Counted from the stretch's first letter, positions 1 through 7,797 are shown. The stretch is DNA of 62,554 nt from Ignavibacteriales bacterium (GCA_003599415.1 QZKB01000108.1:1-62554), one strand, 5' to 3'. The notes: generated from the sequence alone by a model not told the origin. A program made the numbers and translations.

Positions 1-2
1 AA

Positions 3-86
3 ATTGCGGCGGAGAAATTCCAAAGCGATGCTATCGACAAATTCGGGCTGGCCAAAGGGCTTGTTCAGATTGTTGATACTCCCTGA
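3..86 (+). CDS. 3' end of an unidentified gene (partial)
   Basis: An open frame runs in from the left edge and stops at TGA 84-86, encoding 27 residues that end in KGLVQIVDTP. The helix-like composition and the closeness to the next gene (32 bases) are consistent with the C-terminus of a real protein, but too little is left to name a family. The following FecR-like gene may belong to the same transcript. Confidence 0.45.
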   Translation: MAAEKFQSDAIDKFGLAKGLVQIVDTP

Positions 87-118
87 CGAAAGTATTATAA
101 ATATTAATGGTGATAGCT

Positions 119-793
119 ATGAAAAAAATAATACTGGTTTCTTTAATAATAACAGCAGGCTTTTTTGCCCAGACTTTTAAAGTTGAAAAAGTCTCCGGTA
201 GGGTCTCCGTTCAAAAAGGTACAAGCGAAGAATGGATAACAGTTAAAAAAGGTGTTACACTTGAAGCTAATGACTTTATTCAAACAGGCGATAAGTCTTC
301 AGTTCAACTTCGAATCGGAAAAGATAAATTTATTCTGAAAAGCGCTTCAGCAATTATGCCAGGCAGCATCAGAAAGATTTCCCAGAATGATTTGCTTCTG
401 GCTTTAACTGCGGAAGAAATTAAATCCCTGCCCAACGAGAAAAAAGATACGAAAACAAAATCTACTGCCGTGTACGGTTCAAAGTTAGACAAAAGCAATC
501 CATCATTTTCAGCATCTGATATTGGAATTAAAAGACTTAACGGGGCCAGGCAGCTTGCCGAAAATGGTTTTATGGAATCATCCGTTATAGTTGCAAAGGA
601 AACATTCAGGAAATATCCGGAGACCAAACTTTTTGTTAAGGAAAGAATTTATTTTGCCGGAGTACTTGAAAAACTTTCACTATATGAAGAAGCGTTGAAA
701 GAATATAACCGGATTATTTCTTTGGATATGACAGCAAAAGAAAAATCTCTTGTTAATAAAAGAATTGATGAACTGAACAAAAAGCTGGAATAA
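119..793 (+). CDS. exported FecR-like domain protein with a C-terminal TPR-like region
   Basis: A 225-residue protein begins with a typical export signal (MKKIILVSLIITAGFFAQ). An in-frame ATG lies 12 bases upstream (107), but the ATG at 119 puts the lysines directly at the N-terminus and is preferred. Residues about 20-90 resemble the FecR beta-sandwich: a 'VSGRVSVQKG' strand followed by 'L.ANDFIQTGDKSSVQLRIG', as seen in periplasmic FecR-like proteins. The last 90 residues are helical and look like one or two degenerate tetratricopeptide repeats (ending KEYNRIISLDMTAKEKSLVNKRIDEL). No anti-sigma N-terminal domain is present, so this is probably a periplasmic binding or scaffold protein rather than a sigma regulator. 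The exact role is unknown. Confidence 0.7.
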   Translation: MKKIILVSLIITAGFFAQTFKVEKVSGRVSVQKGTSEEWITVKKGVTLEANDFIQTGDKSSVQLRIGKDKFILKSASAIMPGSIRKISQNDLLLALTAEEIKSLPNEKKDTKTKSTAVYGSKLDKSNPSFSASDIGIKRLNGARQLAENGFMESSVIVAKETFRKYPETKLFVKERIYFAGVLEKLSLYEEALKEYNRIISLDMTAKEKSLVNKRIDELNKKLE

Positions 794-908
794 AGATTTT
801 TAACATCTTCTCTTTTTAATCAGATCAAATATTTTAGTTGCCGGTTTCAGCACGATAAAATATTCCATCCTACAGATATTCGCCATTATACTCCCCGGGC
901 TATGCAGC

Positions 909-933
909 ATGAAAAATTTTTATTATTTTTCAT
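909..933. repeat. short AT-rich inverted repeat
   Basis: ATGAAAAAT (909-917) and ATTTTTCAT (925-933) are perfect inverted copies separated by 7 bases, in the 180-base gap after the FecR-like gene. The stem is nine A/T-dominated pairs without a GC core. It could act as a weak terminator, but this is not convincing. Confidence 0.3.
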
Positions 934-973
934 CCGGATATTATTGTAATGTCATCTATAAATAATTGCCGGT

Positions 974-1597
974 ATGTTTTTATATTCTTCATTAAATATA
1001 ATTATGAATCTTATTCTTTCCCTGTCTCTAATCTCAATGCAGGGTAAGTGGGAAAAGAAAACGGTTACAGATGACGGGATTGTAATTTATACCAGGGAAT
1101 ATCCGGGCACAAATGTAAGAGAAATTAAAGCTGTCTGTAAAATAAAAGCTTCGCCTCTAAAAGTATTTAATGTAGTCTTAGACAGGAATACATTCAGCGA
1201 TTTAAATAAATATCTTGTTGAGTATAAAAGGATCAGAACGGAAAAAGAAAATGTCTGGTATGTATATCAAAGAGTATCTGTACCATTGGTAAAGGACAGA
1301 GATTATACTCACCGGTATGAAGCCACAAGAGATACTGTAAAGAATAAATATTTTCTTACCTGGCAGATAGATAACAGGAATGGCCCGCCTCCTATAGAAG
1401 ATGTTATCAGAATAGAAGTATCCAGGGGCAGATTAACCATCAGCCCTGATAAAAACGGAAATCATTCAATACTTATTTATCAGATGCTGTTTGATCCGGG
1501 CGGTTCAATTCCCAAATGGATAGTTAATTTGGCCAACAGGTATACACTTCCCAAAGTATTAAGAACAATACGGGAAAAAAGCCTTAACCAGCATTAG
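974..1597 (+). CDS. START/SRPBCC lipid-binding domain protein, exported
   Basis: This 207-residue protein has a hydrophobic N-terminus followed by a single START-like (SRPBCC fold) domain from about residue 30 to the end. Typical features are the 'DGI.IYTRE' start, 'VREIKAVCKIKASPLKVFNVVLD', the 'WYVYQRVSVPLVKDRDY' strand pair and the long C-terminal helix. The family binds lipids or other hydrophobic ligands; the ligand here is unknown. The first ATG (974) gives ten extra residues; the ATG at 1004 gives a shorter signal (MNLILSLSLISM). Neither has a clear ribosome-binding site. The last 14 bases overlap the convergent methyltransferase gene. Confidence 0.75.
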   Translation: MFLYSSLNIIMNLILSLSLISMQGKWEKKTVTDDGIVIYTREYPGTNVREIKAVCKIKASPLKVFNVVLDRNTFSDLNKYLVEYKRIRTEKENVWYVYQRVSVPLVKDRDYTHRYEATRDTVKNKYFLTWQIDNRNGPPPIEDVIRIEVSRGRLTISPDKNGNHSILIYQMLFDPGGSIPKWIVNLANRYTLPKVLRTIREKSLNQH

Positions 1598-2513
1598 TAA
1601 TTTCTGATGCAATCTTTTCGATATGTCTTTCGTCTGTTCCGCAGCATCCGCCAAGAATCTTAATTTTATATTTCAGGTGAAGTTCTTTAATATGCTCTGC
1701 AAATATAATCGGTTCTTCAGTATCAAGCTCGGCTGAACCGTCAAGCTCTTCCGGAGTTTTACATGAAGTGTTAGCCTGTATTCCCATCACTCTTTTATTT
1801 AATCCGGAATTTTGTTCAAGTGCTTTTATAAATACTGTCGGATGGATACAATTCACCATATAACAAACAGGATTAGGAAAAACAGACGAATCAATTTCAT
1901 TTATTACGTCAATCAATGGTGTCCCGTCTAAAATATTTCCGTTTTCCCTGATTACAAAACTCAGAATGTATGGGAGACTTGTTTTACTCATCGCTACTGC
2001 GATTCCAATTGCTTCACTTAATGCCGGCAATGTTGATGCTTTCAGAAAATCCACACCGGCTTCAGCAAGGTTATTTAACTGCCAGCTATGAAATTCAAAT
2101 GCCTCCTCTTTGCTTAATGCTTCGGCTGGATTATAAGCATCTCCCCTGCAGCTAATTAACCCGCCAATGTAAATCTTCGTTTTATATTCACCGTAACTCT
2201 TAACAATCTCATTCAGAAAAAGAAATGCATCTTTGTTTACATTCTTATTTACCAAACCGGCTTTAGCAATTCTCTCATTATTTGCCCTCCAGGTTGGTGT
2301 AAGCGTTATCATCGGAAGGTTGTGCCTTTTACCAATCTCTATGTATTGCCGGTAAATAGCTTCAAGTAGTTTCCTGCCGCTCTTATCATACAGCAAGGAT
2401 GCGTTTCCAAGGTTTTCATCAAATTGAATTTCTTTATTCCTGCGAACTCTTTCTACCACAGAACCTTCGGTGAGAATGAAGGGATAATTATTTAATGCTT
2501 CTTCAAAATTCAT
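1584..2513 (-). CDS. homocysteine S-methyltransferase family protein
   Basis: The 309-residue protein matches the zinc-dependent homocysteine S-methyltransferase (Pfam S-methyl_trans) barrel in length and layout. It begins with 'ILTEGSVVERVRR'. It has the first zinc cysteine in 'YMVNCIHP' near residue 220, and the paired zinc cysteines in the C-terminal 'GGCCGTDERHI'. The family transfers a methyl group from S-methylmethionine or another donor to homocysteine, making methionine. It lacks cobalamin and folate domains, so it resembles YbgG/MmuM-type enzymes rather than MetH. The methyl donor cannot be told from sequence. The gene is a single minus-strand unit whose 3' end overlaps the START-domain gene by 14 bases. 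Confidence 0.85.
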   Translation of the reverse strand: MNFEEALNNYPFILTEGSVVERVRRNKEIQFDENLGNASLLYDKSGRKLLEAIYRQYIEIGKRHNLPMITLTPTWRANNERIAKAGLVNKNVNKDAFLFLNEIVKSYGEYKTKIYIGGLISCRGDAYNPAEALSKEEAFEFHSWQLNNLAEAGVDFLKASTLPALSEAIGIAVAMSKTSLPYILSFVIRENGNILDGTPLIDVINEIDSSVFPNPVCYMVNCIHPTVFIKALEQNSGLNKRVMGIQANTSCKTPEELDGSAELDTEEPIIFAEHIKELHLKYKIKILGGCCGTDERHIEKIASEITNAG

Positions 2514-2653
2514 ATGTATAGTTGTTTGTTTATGTACATATAAAAATAAAAGCTTTCATTCACAATAAAAAGAATCTTATTTCTCAAAGACAATCGCTTA
2601 TGAGCTTTTAGCGAAACCCCAAATTGAATTTATCGATTATCAATAAAATATTC

Positions 2654-2683
2654 TTGACTTTCGGCAAAAGTAAAATTATTTTG
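2654..2683 (+). promoter_or_regulatory. candidate Bacteroidota-type promoter
   Basis: TTG (2654-2656) and TTATTTTG (2676-2683) are 19 bases apart. This fits the Bacteroidota primary-sigma pattern TTG-N19/20-TAnnTTTG with one mismatch in the -7 element. It lies 52 bases before the DUF2975 gene, which has a strong GGAGG ribosome-binding site (2726-2730). Confidence 0.45.
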
Positions 2684-2734
2684 GCGGCTAGTAATTCCAT
2701 ATTATTAAAAGAAGACTATTAATCCGGAGGGGAA

Positions 2735-3607
2735 ATGAAAATCGGTAGTAAGTTTAAAAGCAATTTGCTTAAGCATACTGTTAATTCAATCTGGTATGCC
2801 GGTTTAACTGTTGGGATATTTCTGCTTATTGCAGTTGTGGTTTTTAATTTTGCTGTGGTAACAAAATGGAATATAAAATTCCCAACAATAACCCTTCGGA
2901 TGAATGAACATGCCTATAAGTTCAATAACCGATATCTGGAAATAAGAAGGTTAGATAAAATTACAGATCTCTATATTGGAAAAGAATTTTTCAAAGAAAC
3001 TCTGAAAGACTTTTCTTCTCCTTTTGAGAGAAAAGCAAAAGAATCACTTTATAATATTGATTTCACTCCAATACGAGCATTGAACTGGGATACTCTGTTT
3101 CTAAAACTATCACCTCAAAGCTGGTTAGATTTTCAATTCACAGAACAATCCTTTACAAGAGAGAAAGTTAATTTGCTACCTGGTTTAATATATTATGAAA
3201 CGCTTATTATCCCTCCTTTTTGGATTGGACTATCAACATATATAATTCTGACTATTTTCTTTTTACTTATAATATTATACAATACACGGAAAATTTCTCT
3301 TGATGCCTTAACAAATTCTGTCTTCACAAAAGAAAACGCAATCAGAATCAGATTCATTGCAATTTATATAATACTGGCAGAGTTTGTCAGAATCTTAATC
3401 TTTTACTGGATAAATAATTCTATTGCAAACATGCACCGCTTCTCATATCTCAAGGTTGATGAGCTCATTGGCTTTTATGGTCACTTCGATCTTACCTGGA
3501 CGGATATTAATTACTGGCTTATCTTTGTTGGGATTATTCTCTTGCTCATTTCAGCAATACTTCAGTCGGGTTCATCTATAAAAGAAGAAAATGATCTGAC
3601 GGTGTGA
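2735..3607 (+). CDS. DUF2975-family membrane protein (full-length copy)
   Basis: A 290-residue integral membrane protein. It has a transmembrane helix near residues 18-42, a long polar segment (about 45-155) that is probably outside the membrane, then three more helices (about 162-184, 208-228, 260-280) and a polar tail ending EENDLTV. This four-helix layout with a short charged tail, immediately upstream of a ~70-residue Cro/C1 regulator, is the standard arrangement of DUF2975 genes. The family's role is not established; linkage suggests that the membrane protein and regulator work together. The start has a strong GGAGG site. Its 3' end is nearly identical in DNA to that of the next gene, as described under the direct repeat. 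Confidence 0.8.
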   Translation: MKIGSKFKSNLLKHTVNSIWYAGLTVGIFLLIAVVVFNFAVVTKWNIKFPTITLRMNEHAYKFNNRYLEIRRLDKITDLYIGKEFFKETLKDFSSPFERKAKESLYNIDFTPIRALNWDTLFLKLSPQSWLDFQFTEQSFTREKVNLLPGLIYYETLIIPPFWIGLSTYIILTIFFLLIILYNTRKISLDALTNSVFTKENAIRIRFIAIYIILAEFVRILIFYWINNSIANMHRFSYLKVDELIGFYGHFDLTWTDINYWLIFVGIILLLISAILQSGSSIKEENDLTV

Positions 3608-4411
3608 GGAAAAATGGCAATTATAATTAATCTTGATGTAATGATGGCAAAATGGAATATAAAGTTTCCAATTATAACCATGCAGCTTAACGATTACATC
3701 TACAAGTTCAATACAAAATACTTTGAAGTAAAAAGGTTAAATGAGATTATTAGTTCATATATGGGCAAAGAATTTTTCAGAGAGACATTAAAAAAATCAT
3801 CGGTTCCGCTTTATAAGAATGCTAAAGAATCACTTTACAATATTAATCTTACAGTTCCTAAATCAACAAACCGGGACTCTATTGTTGGAAATCCACCCAT
3901 AGAAGTTTGGATGCTGACGGACTTTCAACCAGATGATTTAACCAGGGAAAGAACCAATATATATCTTAGTGGAGTTAGATATGGAGTAATATACTATTTC
4001 ACTTATTTTTACATTGGAATATCTTTAATGGCGGTACTAATAACTTGTTGCATATTACTAATCATATTTAACACAAGAAAAATATTTCTGACTATTTCTG
4101 ATTACTCAGTTTTTACGAAAGAGAATGCCATCAGAATTAAATATATTGCCGTTTATATTTTGTTAATAGAATTTATACGCCTACTTGTTTCCTGGTGGTT
4201 CAAATACTCCTTTGATAAAGCCGCCATTTTTGACAGATATTATTCACTGATCTCGTGGACGGATATTAATTACTGGCTGTTTTTTGTTGGGGCAATTCTC
4301 TTGCTCATCTCAGCAATACTTCAGTCGGGTTCATCTATAAAAGAAGAAAATGATCTGACGGTGTGAGGGAAAATGGCAATTATAATTAATCTTGATGTAA
4401 TGATGGCAAAA
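3501..4411 (+). repeat. 759-base tandem duplication with near-identical 152-base ends
   Basis: Bases 3501-3652 and 4260-4411 align without gaps at an offset of 759 bases, and I count 8 differences in 152. Only 2 differences fall in the final 112. The repeat covers the last codons of each DUF2975 gene, the 6-base spacer with its ribosome-binding site, and the first 13 regulator codons. The unit 3653-4411 is the second copy of the duplicated segment. By contrast, the internal DUF2975 bodies (2867 onward versus 3653 onward) are clearly diverged. Confidence 0.85.
3614..4366 (+). CDS. chimeric DUF2975-like protein: regulator N-terminus fused to a DUF2975 body
   Basis: This 250-residue protein starts with MAIIINLDVMMAK, exactly the first 13 residues of the small regulator at 4373-4585, and then continues as a DUF2975 body from WNIKFP onward, collinear with residue 45 onward of the upstream protein. 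The first transmembrane helix of the full-length copy is therefore absent and three helices remain (about 128-150, 172-190, 222-240). The fusion is what a tandem duplication between CAAAA in the first DUF2975 gene (2862-2866) and CAAAA in the regulator gene would create. The body has diverged strongly from its partner, yet the frame is intact, so it may still be expressed. It could be a functional variant or a decaying copy. The start is 6 bases after the previous stop. Confidence 0.75.
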   Translation: MAIIINLDVMMAKWNIKFPIITMQLNDYIYKFNTKYFEVKRLNEIISSYMGKEFFRETLKKSSVPLYKNAKESLYNINLTVPKSTNRDSIVGNPPIEVWMLTDFQPDDLTRERTNIYLSGVRYGVIYYFTYFYIGISLMAVLITCCILLIIFNTRKIFLTISDYSVFTKENAIRIKYIAVYILLIEFIRLLVSWWFKYSFDKAAIFDRYYSLISWTDINYWLFFVGAILLLISAILQSGSSIKEENDLTV

Positions 4412-4585
4412 AGGAAAATTTCCTTAACAGATCTTTCTGAGAAAGTTGGTATATCAATGGCAAATCTATCCATACTGAAAACAGGCAAAGCAAAGGCGAT
4501 ACGCTTTTCTACGTTAGAATCAATCTGTAAAGTATTGGATTGTCAGCCGGGAGAGATAATTGAATTCTCACACGATAAGAAATAA
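4373..4585 (+). CDS. small Cro/C1-type helix-turn-helix regulator (HTH_26-like)
   Basis: This 70-residue protein is little more than one XRE-family DNA-binding domain. It has a short N-terminal strand (MAIIINLDVMMAK), then helix-turn-helix segments 'LTDLSEKVGISMANLSILKTGKA' and 'FSTLESICKVLDCQPGEIIEF'. Small regulators of this type commonly sit directly downstream of DUF2975 genes, as here with 6 bases between genes, and probably autoregulate the operon. Its first 39 bases also exist as the 5' end of the preceding chimeric gene. The gene ends a few bases before a strong hairpin. Confidence 0.88.
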   Translation: MAIIINLDVMMAKRKISLTDLSEKVGISMANLSILKTGKAKAIRFSTLESICKVLDCQPGEIIEFSHDKK

Positions 4586-4591
4586 AAAAAC

Positions 4592-4621
4592 GCGGATTAC
4601 AGAATAGTCTTTGTAATCCGC
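4592..4621. terminator. bidirectional intrinsic terminator
   Basis: GCGGATTACA (4592-4601) and TGTAATCCGC (4612-4621) form a perfect 10-pair stem with a 10-base loop. The stem is followed by TTTAAAAATTTT on the plus strand and by a run of T on the minus strand. It lies between the convergent regulator and ammonia-lyase genes and can serve both. Confidence 0.85.
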
Positions 4622-4631
4622 TTTAAAAATT

Positions 4632-6155
4632 TTATTCCAGGCTACCCACAACTTTTTCTACTTCTTCAAGAATCTCGCAGGATTTAACCACATCTTTCAT
4701 TTTAGTATGATCAGGATAAAGCGGACGATCCTCATCAAGATGAGCGACATATTTTCTTACAACTTTCTTTGCGGTTGTAACGCCATAGCCATTAACGAAG
4801 TTGCGGAAATCCAGTGCCTGCGCCGCCGCGATGAATTCTATGCCAAGTACACCAAAAGCGTTATCCAGAATTTGTCTGTTCTTTATTGCAGTGTTCATTC
4901 CCATCGAAACAAAATCTTCCTGGTCTGCCGCAGCAGGAATTGACTGAATACTTGCCGGCATCGATAAAATTCTCTGTTCAACAATTAAGCTATCTGCAGT
5001 ATACTGACTTAACATTAACCCGGAAAACATTCCGGCACCTTTGGTCAGAAAATCAGGCAGGCCGACACTTAAAGCTGGATTAAGCAGCCTGTTTAATCTT
5101 CTCTCTGATAAAACAGAAACCATTGTAACTGCGGCGCCAACCATATCCATTGGTAAGGAAACAGGGGTTCCCTGAAAATTTGCACCCGTTAAAGTTAATT
5201 TATATTCCGGCAGAAATATAGGGTTGTCTCCTACTCCGTTCAGTTCAATCTCTACCTGTTGCTTTGCAAATGCAACAGCATCATGAGCAGCACCAATTAC
5301 CTGGGGTGTAGAACGCATTGAGTACGCATCCTGAACTTTCTGTTTTAATTTACCGGTAAGCAAATCACTTCCTTTAACACATGCAAGAATTGATTTAGCG
5401 CTGCGCATTGCACCTGCAAATCCTCTAAGCTGATGAAGCCTTACATCGTACGGTTTCATATTGGCCTGAAGAGCTTCAAGAGTCATGGCGCATGCAATCT
5501 CTGCCTGTTTCAGCCAGCGGTTAATATCATATAGATGAATTGCGCTCATCGCCGTTAAAAGATTGGAGCCGTTTATTGCAGCCAATCCATCTCTTGCCTG
5601 CAAACCTGGAATTGGAATGCCTGCTTTTTCCAAAGCAACTTTTCCGGGCAATCTTTCGTCGTTATAAAATGCTTCTCCTTCTCCCATCATAAGCAAAGCA
5701 ATCTGGGACATTGGAGCTAAGTCTCCGCACGCGCCGACTGAACCTTTCTGACAAACTACAGGAGTAACACCTTTGTTAAGCATTTCAACAAGAGTTAAAG
5801 TTATTTCAGGCCGGCATCCCGAATTACCGTGTGCATGAACATTTATTCTTCCGGCCATTGCTCCGCGAACATATTCAACAGGTGCAGGATCACCGATTCC
5901 CGCAGCGTGATTGTATATTAAAAATTTCTGAAACTCTTTTACCTGTTCATCATTTAAAACCACTTCGGAAAATTCACCAATGCCCGTGTTTGTTCCGTAC
6001 ATAATTTCATGGGCTTTAATTTTATCTTCAAGCATCGCACGGCAGACTTTAATTCTTTCCAATGCTTCAGGATGAAGTTCTACTTTTTCATTGTGGCGGG
6101 CAATCTGAACAAGTTGTTCTACGGTAAGCTGTGAACCAGTAAGAATGACTGACAT
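4632..6155 (-). CDS. histidine/aromatic amino acid ammonia-lyase family protein with an Ala-Cys-Gly MIO triad
   Basis: At 507 residues this is a full-length member of the MIO ammonia-lyase/aminomutase family. The catalytic tyrosine region reads 'MYGTNTGIGEF'. The family's signature is present as GSVGACGDLAP, so the self-cyclising triad is ACG instead of the usual ASG. Other motifs are 'GLAAINGSNLL', 'YSMRSTPQVIGA', 'GDNPIF' and 'QEDFVSMG'. In histidine lyases the last motif is normally QEDHVSMG. The selectivity pair before 'AAGIG' is Asn-His, where histidine lyases usually have Ser-His. Deamination of histidine or an aromatic amino acid to the acrylate is likely, but the substrate cannot be fixed, and an aminomutase is possible. 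The start has an ACGGAG ribosome-binding site. It lies 64 bases downstream of a second, different lyase. Confidence 0.85.
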   Translation of the reverse strand: MSVILTGSQLTVEQLVQIARHNEKVELHPEALERIKVCRAMLEDKIKAHEIMYGTNTGIGEFSEVVLNDEQVKEFQKFLIYNHAAGIGDPAPVEYVRGAMAGRINVHAHGNSGCRPEITLTLVEMLNKGVTPVVCQKGSVGACGDLAPMSQIALLMMGEGEAFYNDERLPGKVALEKAGIPIPGLQARDGLAAINGSNLLTAMSAIHLYDINRWLKQAEIACAMTLEALQANMKPYDVRLHQLRGFAGAMRSAKSILACVKGSDLLTGKLKQKVQDAYSMRSTPQVIGAAHDAVAFAKQQVEIELNGVGDNPIFLPEYKLTLTGANFQGTPVSLPMDMVGAAVTMVSVLSERRLNRLLNPALSVGLPDFLTKGAGMFSGLMLSQYTADSLIVEQRILSMPASIQSIPAAADQEDFVSMGMNTAIKNRQILDNAFGVLGIEFIAAAQALDFRNFVNGYGVTTAKKVVRKYVAHLDEDRPLYPDHTKMKDVVKSCEILEEVEKVVGSLE

Positions 6156-6219
6156 AAATATTTCTCCGTTTTTTAAGAGCTGCTTTTGGCAACCGTAATT
6201 ATTTCCCTTGTGGGGATGT

Positions 6220-7797
6220 TTATTTCAATTTGATTTTGCTTTCAACTGAATTAAGGAGAAGATCGTTTTTAACTAATCCCAGGACATTCTGAACATCATC
6301 ATACAAAATTCTGTCCTCGTTCATCGGGGCAACTACTTTTCTTATTTCTTTATAGGCTGCTTCTGTTCCCTGTCCGCATTTCAAAGGCTTATGGAATTCA
6401 ACTCCCTGAGCACCGGTGAGTAATTCAATTGAAAGAACAGACTGCAGATTATTCATTATGCGGTAACATTTCTGTGAGGCAATTGAACCCATAGAGTTAT
6501 GATCTTCCTGGTTTGCAGAAGTCGGAATAGAATCCACACTTGCAGGATGAGCAAGCACTTTATTTTCACTTACTAAACTTGCCGCGGTATATTGCGCAAT
6601 CATCAAACCGGAATTGAGACCGCCTTTCTTTGCAAGAAAACGGGGCAGGCCGCTTAATGCACCGTTAACCATTCTTTCGGTTCTTCTTTCGGAAACATTC
6701 GCAAGTTCAGATAAGGCGATGCCCATAAAATCCATTGCGAGCGCCATTGGCTGACCATGAAAATTTCCGCCTTCAATATGTTCTTCTGTATCAGGAAAGA
6801 TAAGCGGGTTATCATTGGCTGAATTTATTTCTATCTCAACACGCGAACAAACGTAATCAATAGCATCACGGGATGCGCCATGAATCTGAGGGATGCACCT
6901 CAGCGAATATGCATCCTGCACACGCAAATCATTTTCAATATGCGACTTACGGATTTCAGAACTCTTTATTAATGCCAATAGATTCCGGGCGGTAGTTATC
7001 TGTCCGTTATAAGGGCGAAGTTCATGAAGTTTAGAATCAAATGCTTTATCTGTTCCTCTCAAAGCTTCAAGTGAAAGAGCGGCGCTTATATCTGCAATCT
7101 TATTTAATTTTTTTGCACGTATACAAACATATGCCGCAAATGATGTCATCATCTGCGTTCCATTAATTAAAGCCAATCCTTCCTTTGCCCCCAGCTTTAC
7201 CGGATTTAAATTAAATTTATTTAAAGCAACTTTAGCGGAATAAATTTTTTCATTTTTCCTTTTTCCATTTTCCATTAACCATCTTCCATCAACCATTATC
7301 CAACAACGTCCCTTTCCTATCATTGCAAGTACAAGATGAGAAAGCTGAACGAGATCTCCGCTTGAACCAACCGAACCCTGCGATGGAATGACAGGAATAA
7401 CATTGTTATTCATCATATCAATTAAAAGCTGAGCCGTTGAAAGACGTATACCGGAATATCCTTTTGCAAGCGCATTAACACGAAGCAGCATCATTATCTT
7501 AACAATATGCGGCGGAAGAAATTCACCTGTACCCACTGCGTGACTAAGAATTAAATTCTCCTGTAGTTTCTCAAGATCTTCCGGAGAAATTTTTACATTG
7601 GCAAATTCGCCAAAGCCGGTGGTTACGCCATATATTACTTTATCTTCCTTTATCCATTTTTCAACAAGTGCGCGGGACTTGTTAATCCTTTTTTTTGCTT
7701 CCGGTGTAAGTTCAACTAATAAGTTGTTATTAAGGAAAAGTTCTATCTTTTTAAGTGAAAGAGAATTGCCGTCAATTTTCAGGATTTGTTTTTTCAT
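6220..7797 (-). CDS. hutH: histidine ammonia-lyase
   Basis: This second MIO-family lyase (525 residues) looks closer to classical histidine ammonia-lyase. It has 'YGVTTGFGEF', 'LILSHAVGTG' with the Ser-His pair, 'GLALINGTQMM', 'YSLRCIPQIHGA', 'ANDNPLIF' and 'QEDHNSMG' with the Glu and His expected for histidine binding. The expected product is urocanate plus ammonia. The MIO triad is SSG rather than ASG. An extra stretch of about 15-19 residues (around WIMVDGRWLMENGKRKNEK) follows 'AMIGKG', where relatives have a short loop; its DNA looks like a repeat. A TTG lies directly before the ATG; I take the ATG at 7797. The start lies inside the end of hflX, which suggests translational coupling. No other hut genes are visible nearby. 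Confidence 0.85.
   Translation of the reverse strand: MKKQILKIDGNSLSLKKIELFLNNNLLVELTPEAKKRINKSRALVEKWIKEDKVIYGVTTGFGEFANVKISPEDLEKLQENLILSHAVGTGEFLPPHIVKIMMLLRVNALAKGYSGIRLSTAQLLIDMMNNNVIPVIPSQGSVGSSGDLVQLSHLVLAMIGKGRCWIMVDGRWLMENGKRKNEKIYSAKVALNKFNLNPVKLGAKEGLALINGTQMMTSFAAYVCIRAKKLNKIADISAALSLEALRGTDKAFDSKLHELRPYNGQITTARNLLALIKSSEIRKSHIENDLRVQDAYSLRCIPQIHGASRDAIDYVCSRVEIEINSANDNPLIFPDTEEHIEGGNFHGQPMALAMDFMGIALSELANVSERRTERMVNGALSGLPRFLAKKGGLNSGLMIAQYTAASLVSENKVLAHPASVDSIPTSANQEDHNSMGSIASQKCYRIMNNLQSVLSIELLTGAQGVEFHKPLKCGQGTEAAYKEIRKVVAPMNEDRILYDDVQNVLGLVKNDLLLNSVESKIKLK
7247..7303. repeat. repeat-like low-complexity tract inside hutH
   Basis: On the minus strand this stretch reads as iterations of ATGGTTGATGG, AAGATGGTTAATGG and AAAATGGAAAAAGG. 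Such degenerate, start-codon-like periodic sequence is typical of noncoding repeats and not of enzyme-coding DNA. It encodes the extra loop WIMVDGRWLMENGKRKNEK, which is absent from the neighbouring paralogue. I interpret it as an in-frame insertion; exact ends cannot be set without a relative for comparison. Confidence 0.5.

Noticed and set aside
304..627. Open frame of 107 codons on the minus strand
   Set aside because: It lies entirely inside the FecR-like gene, has no ribosome-binding site, and matches no domain; it is an antisense shadow.
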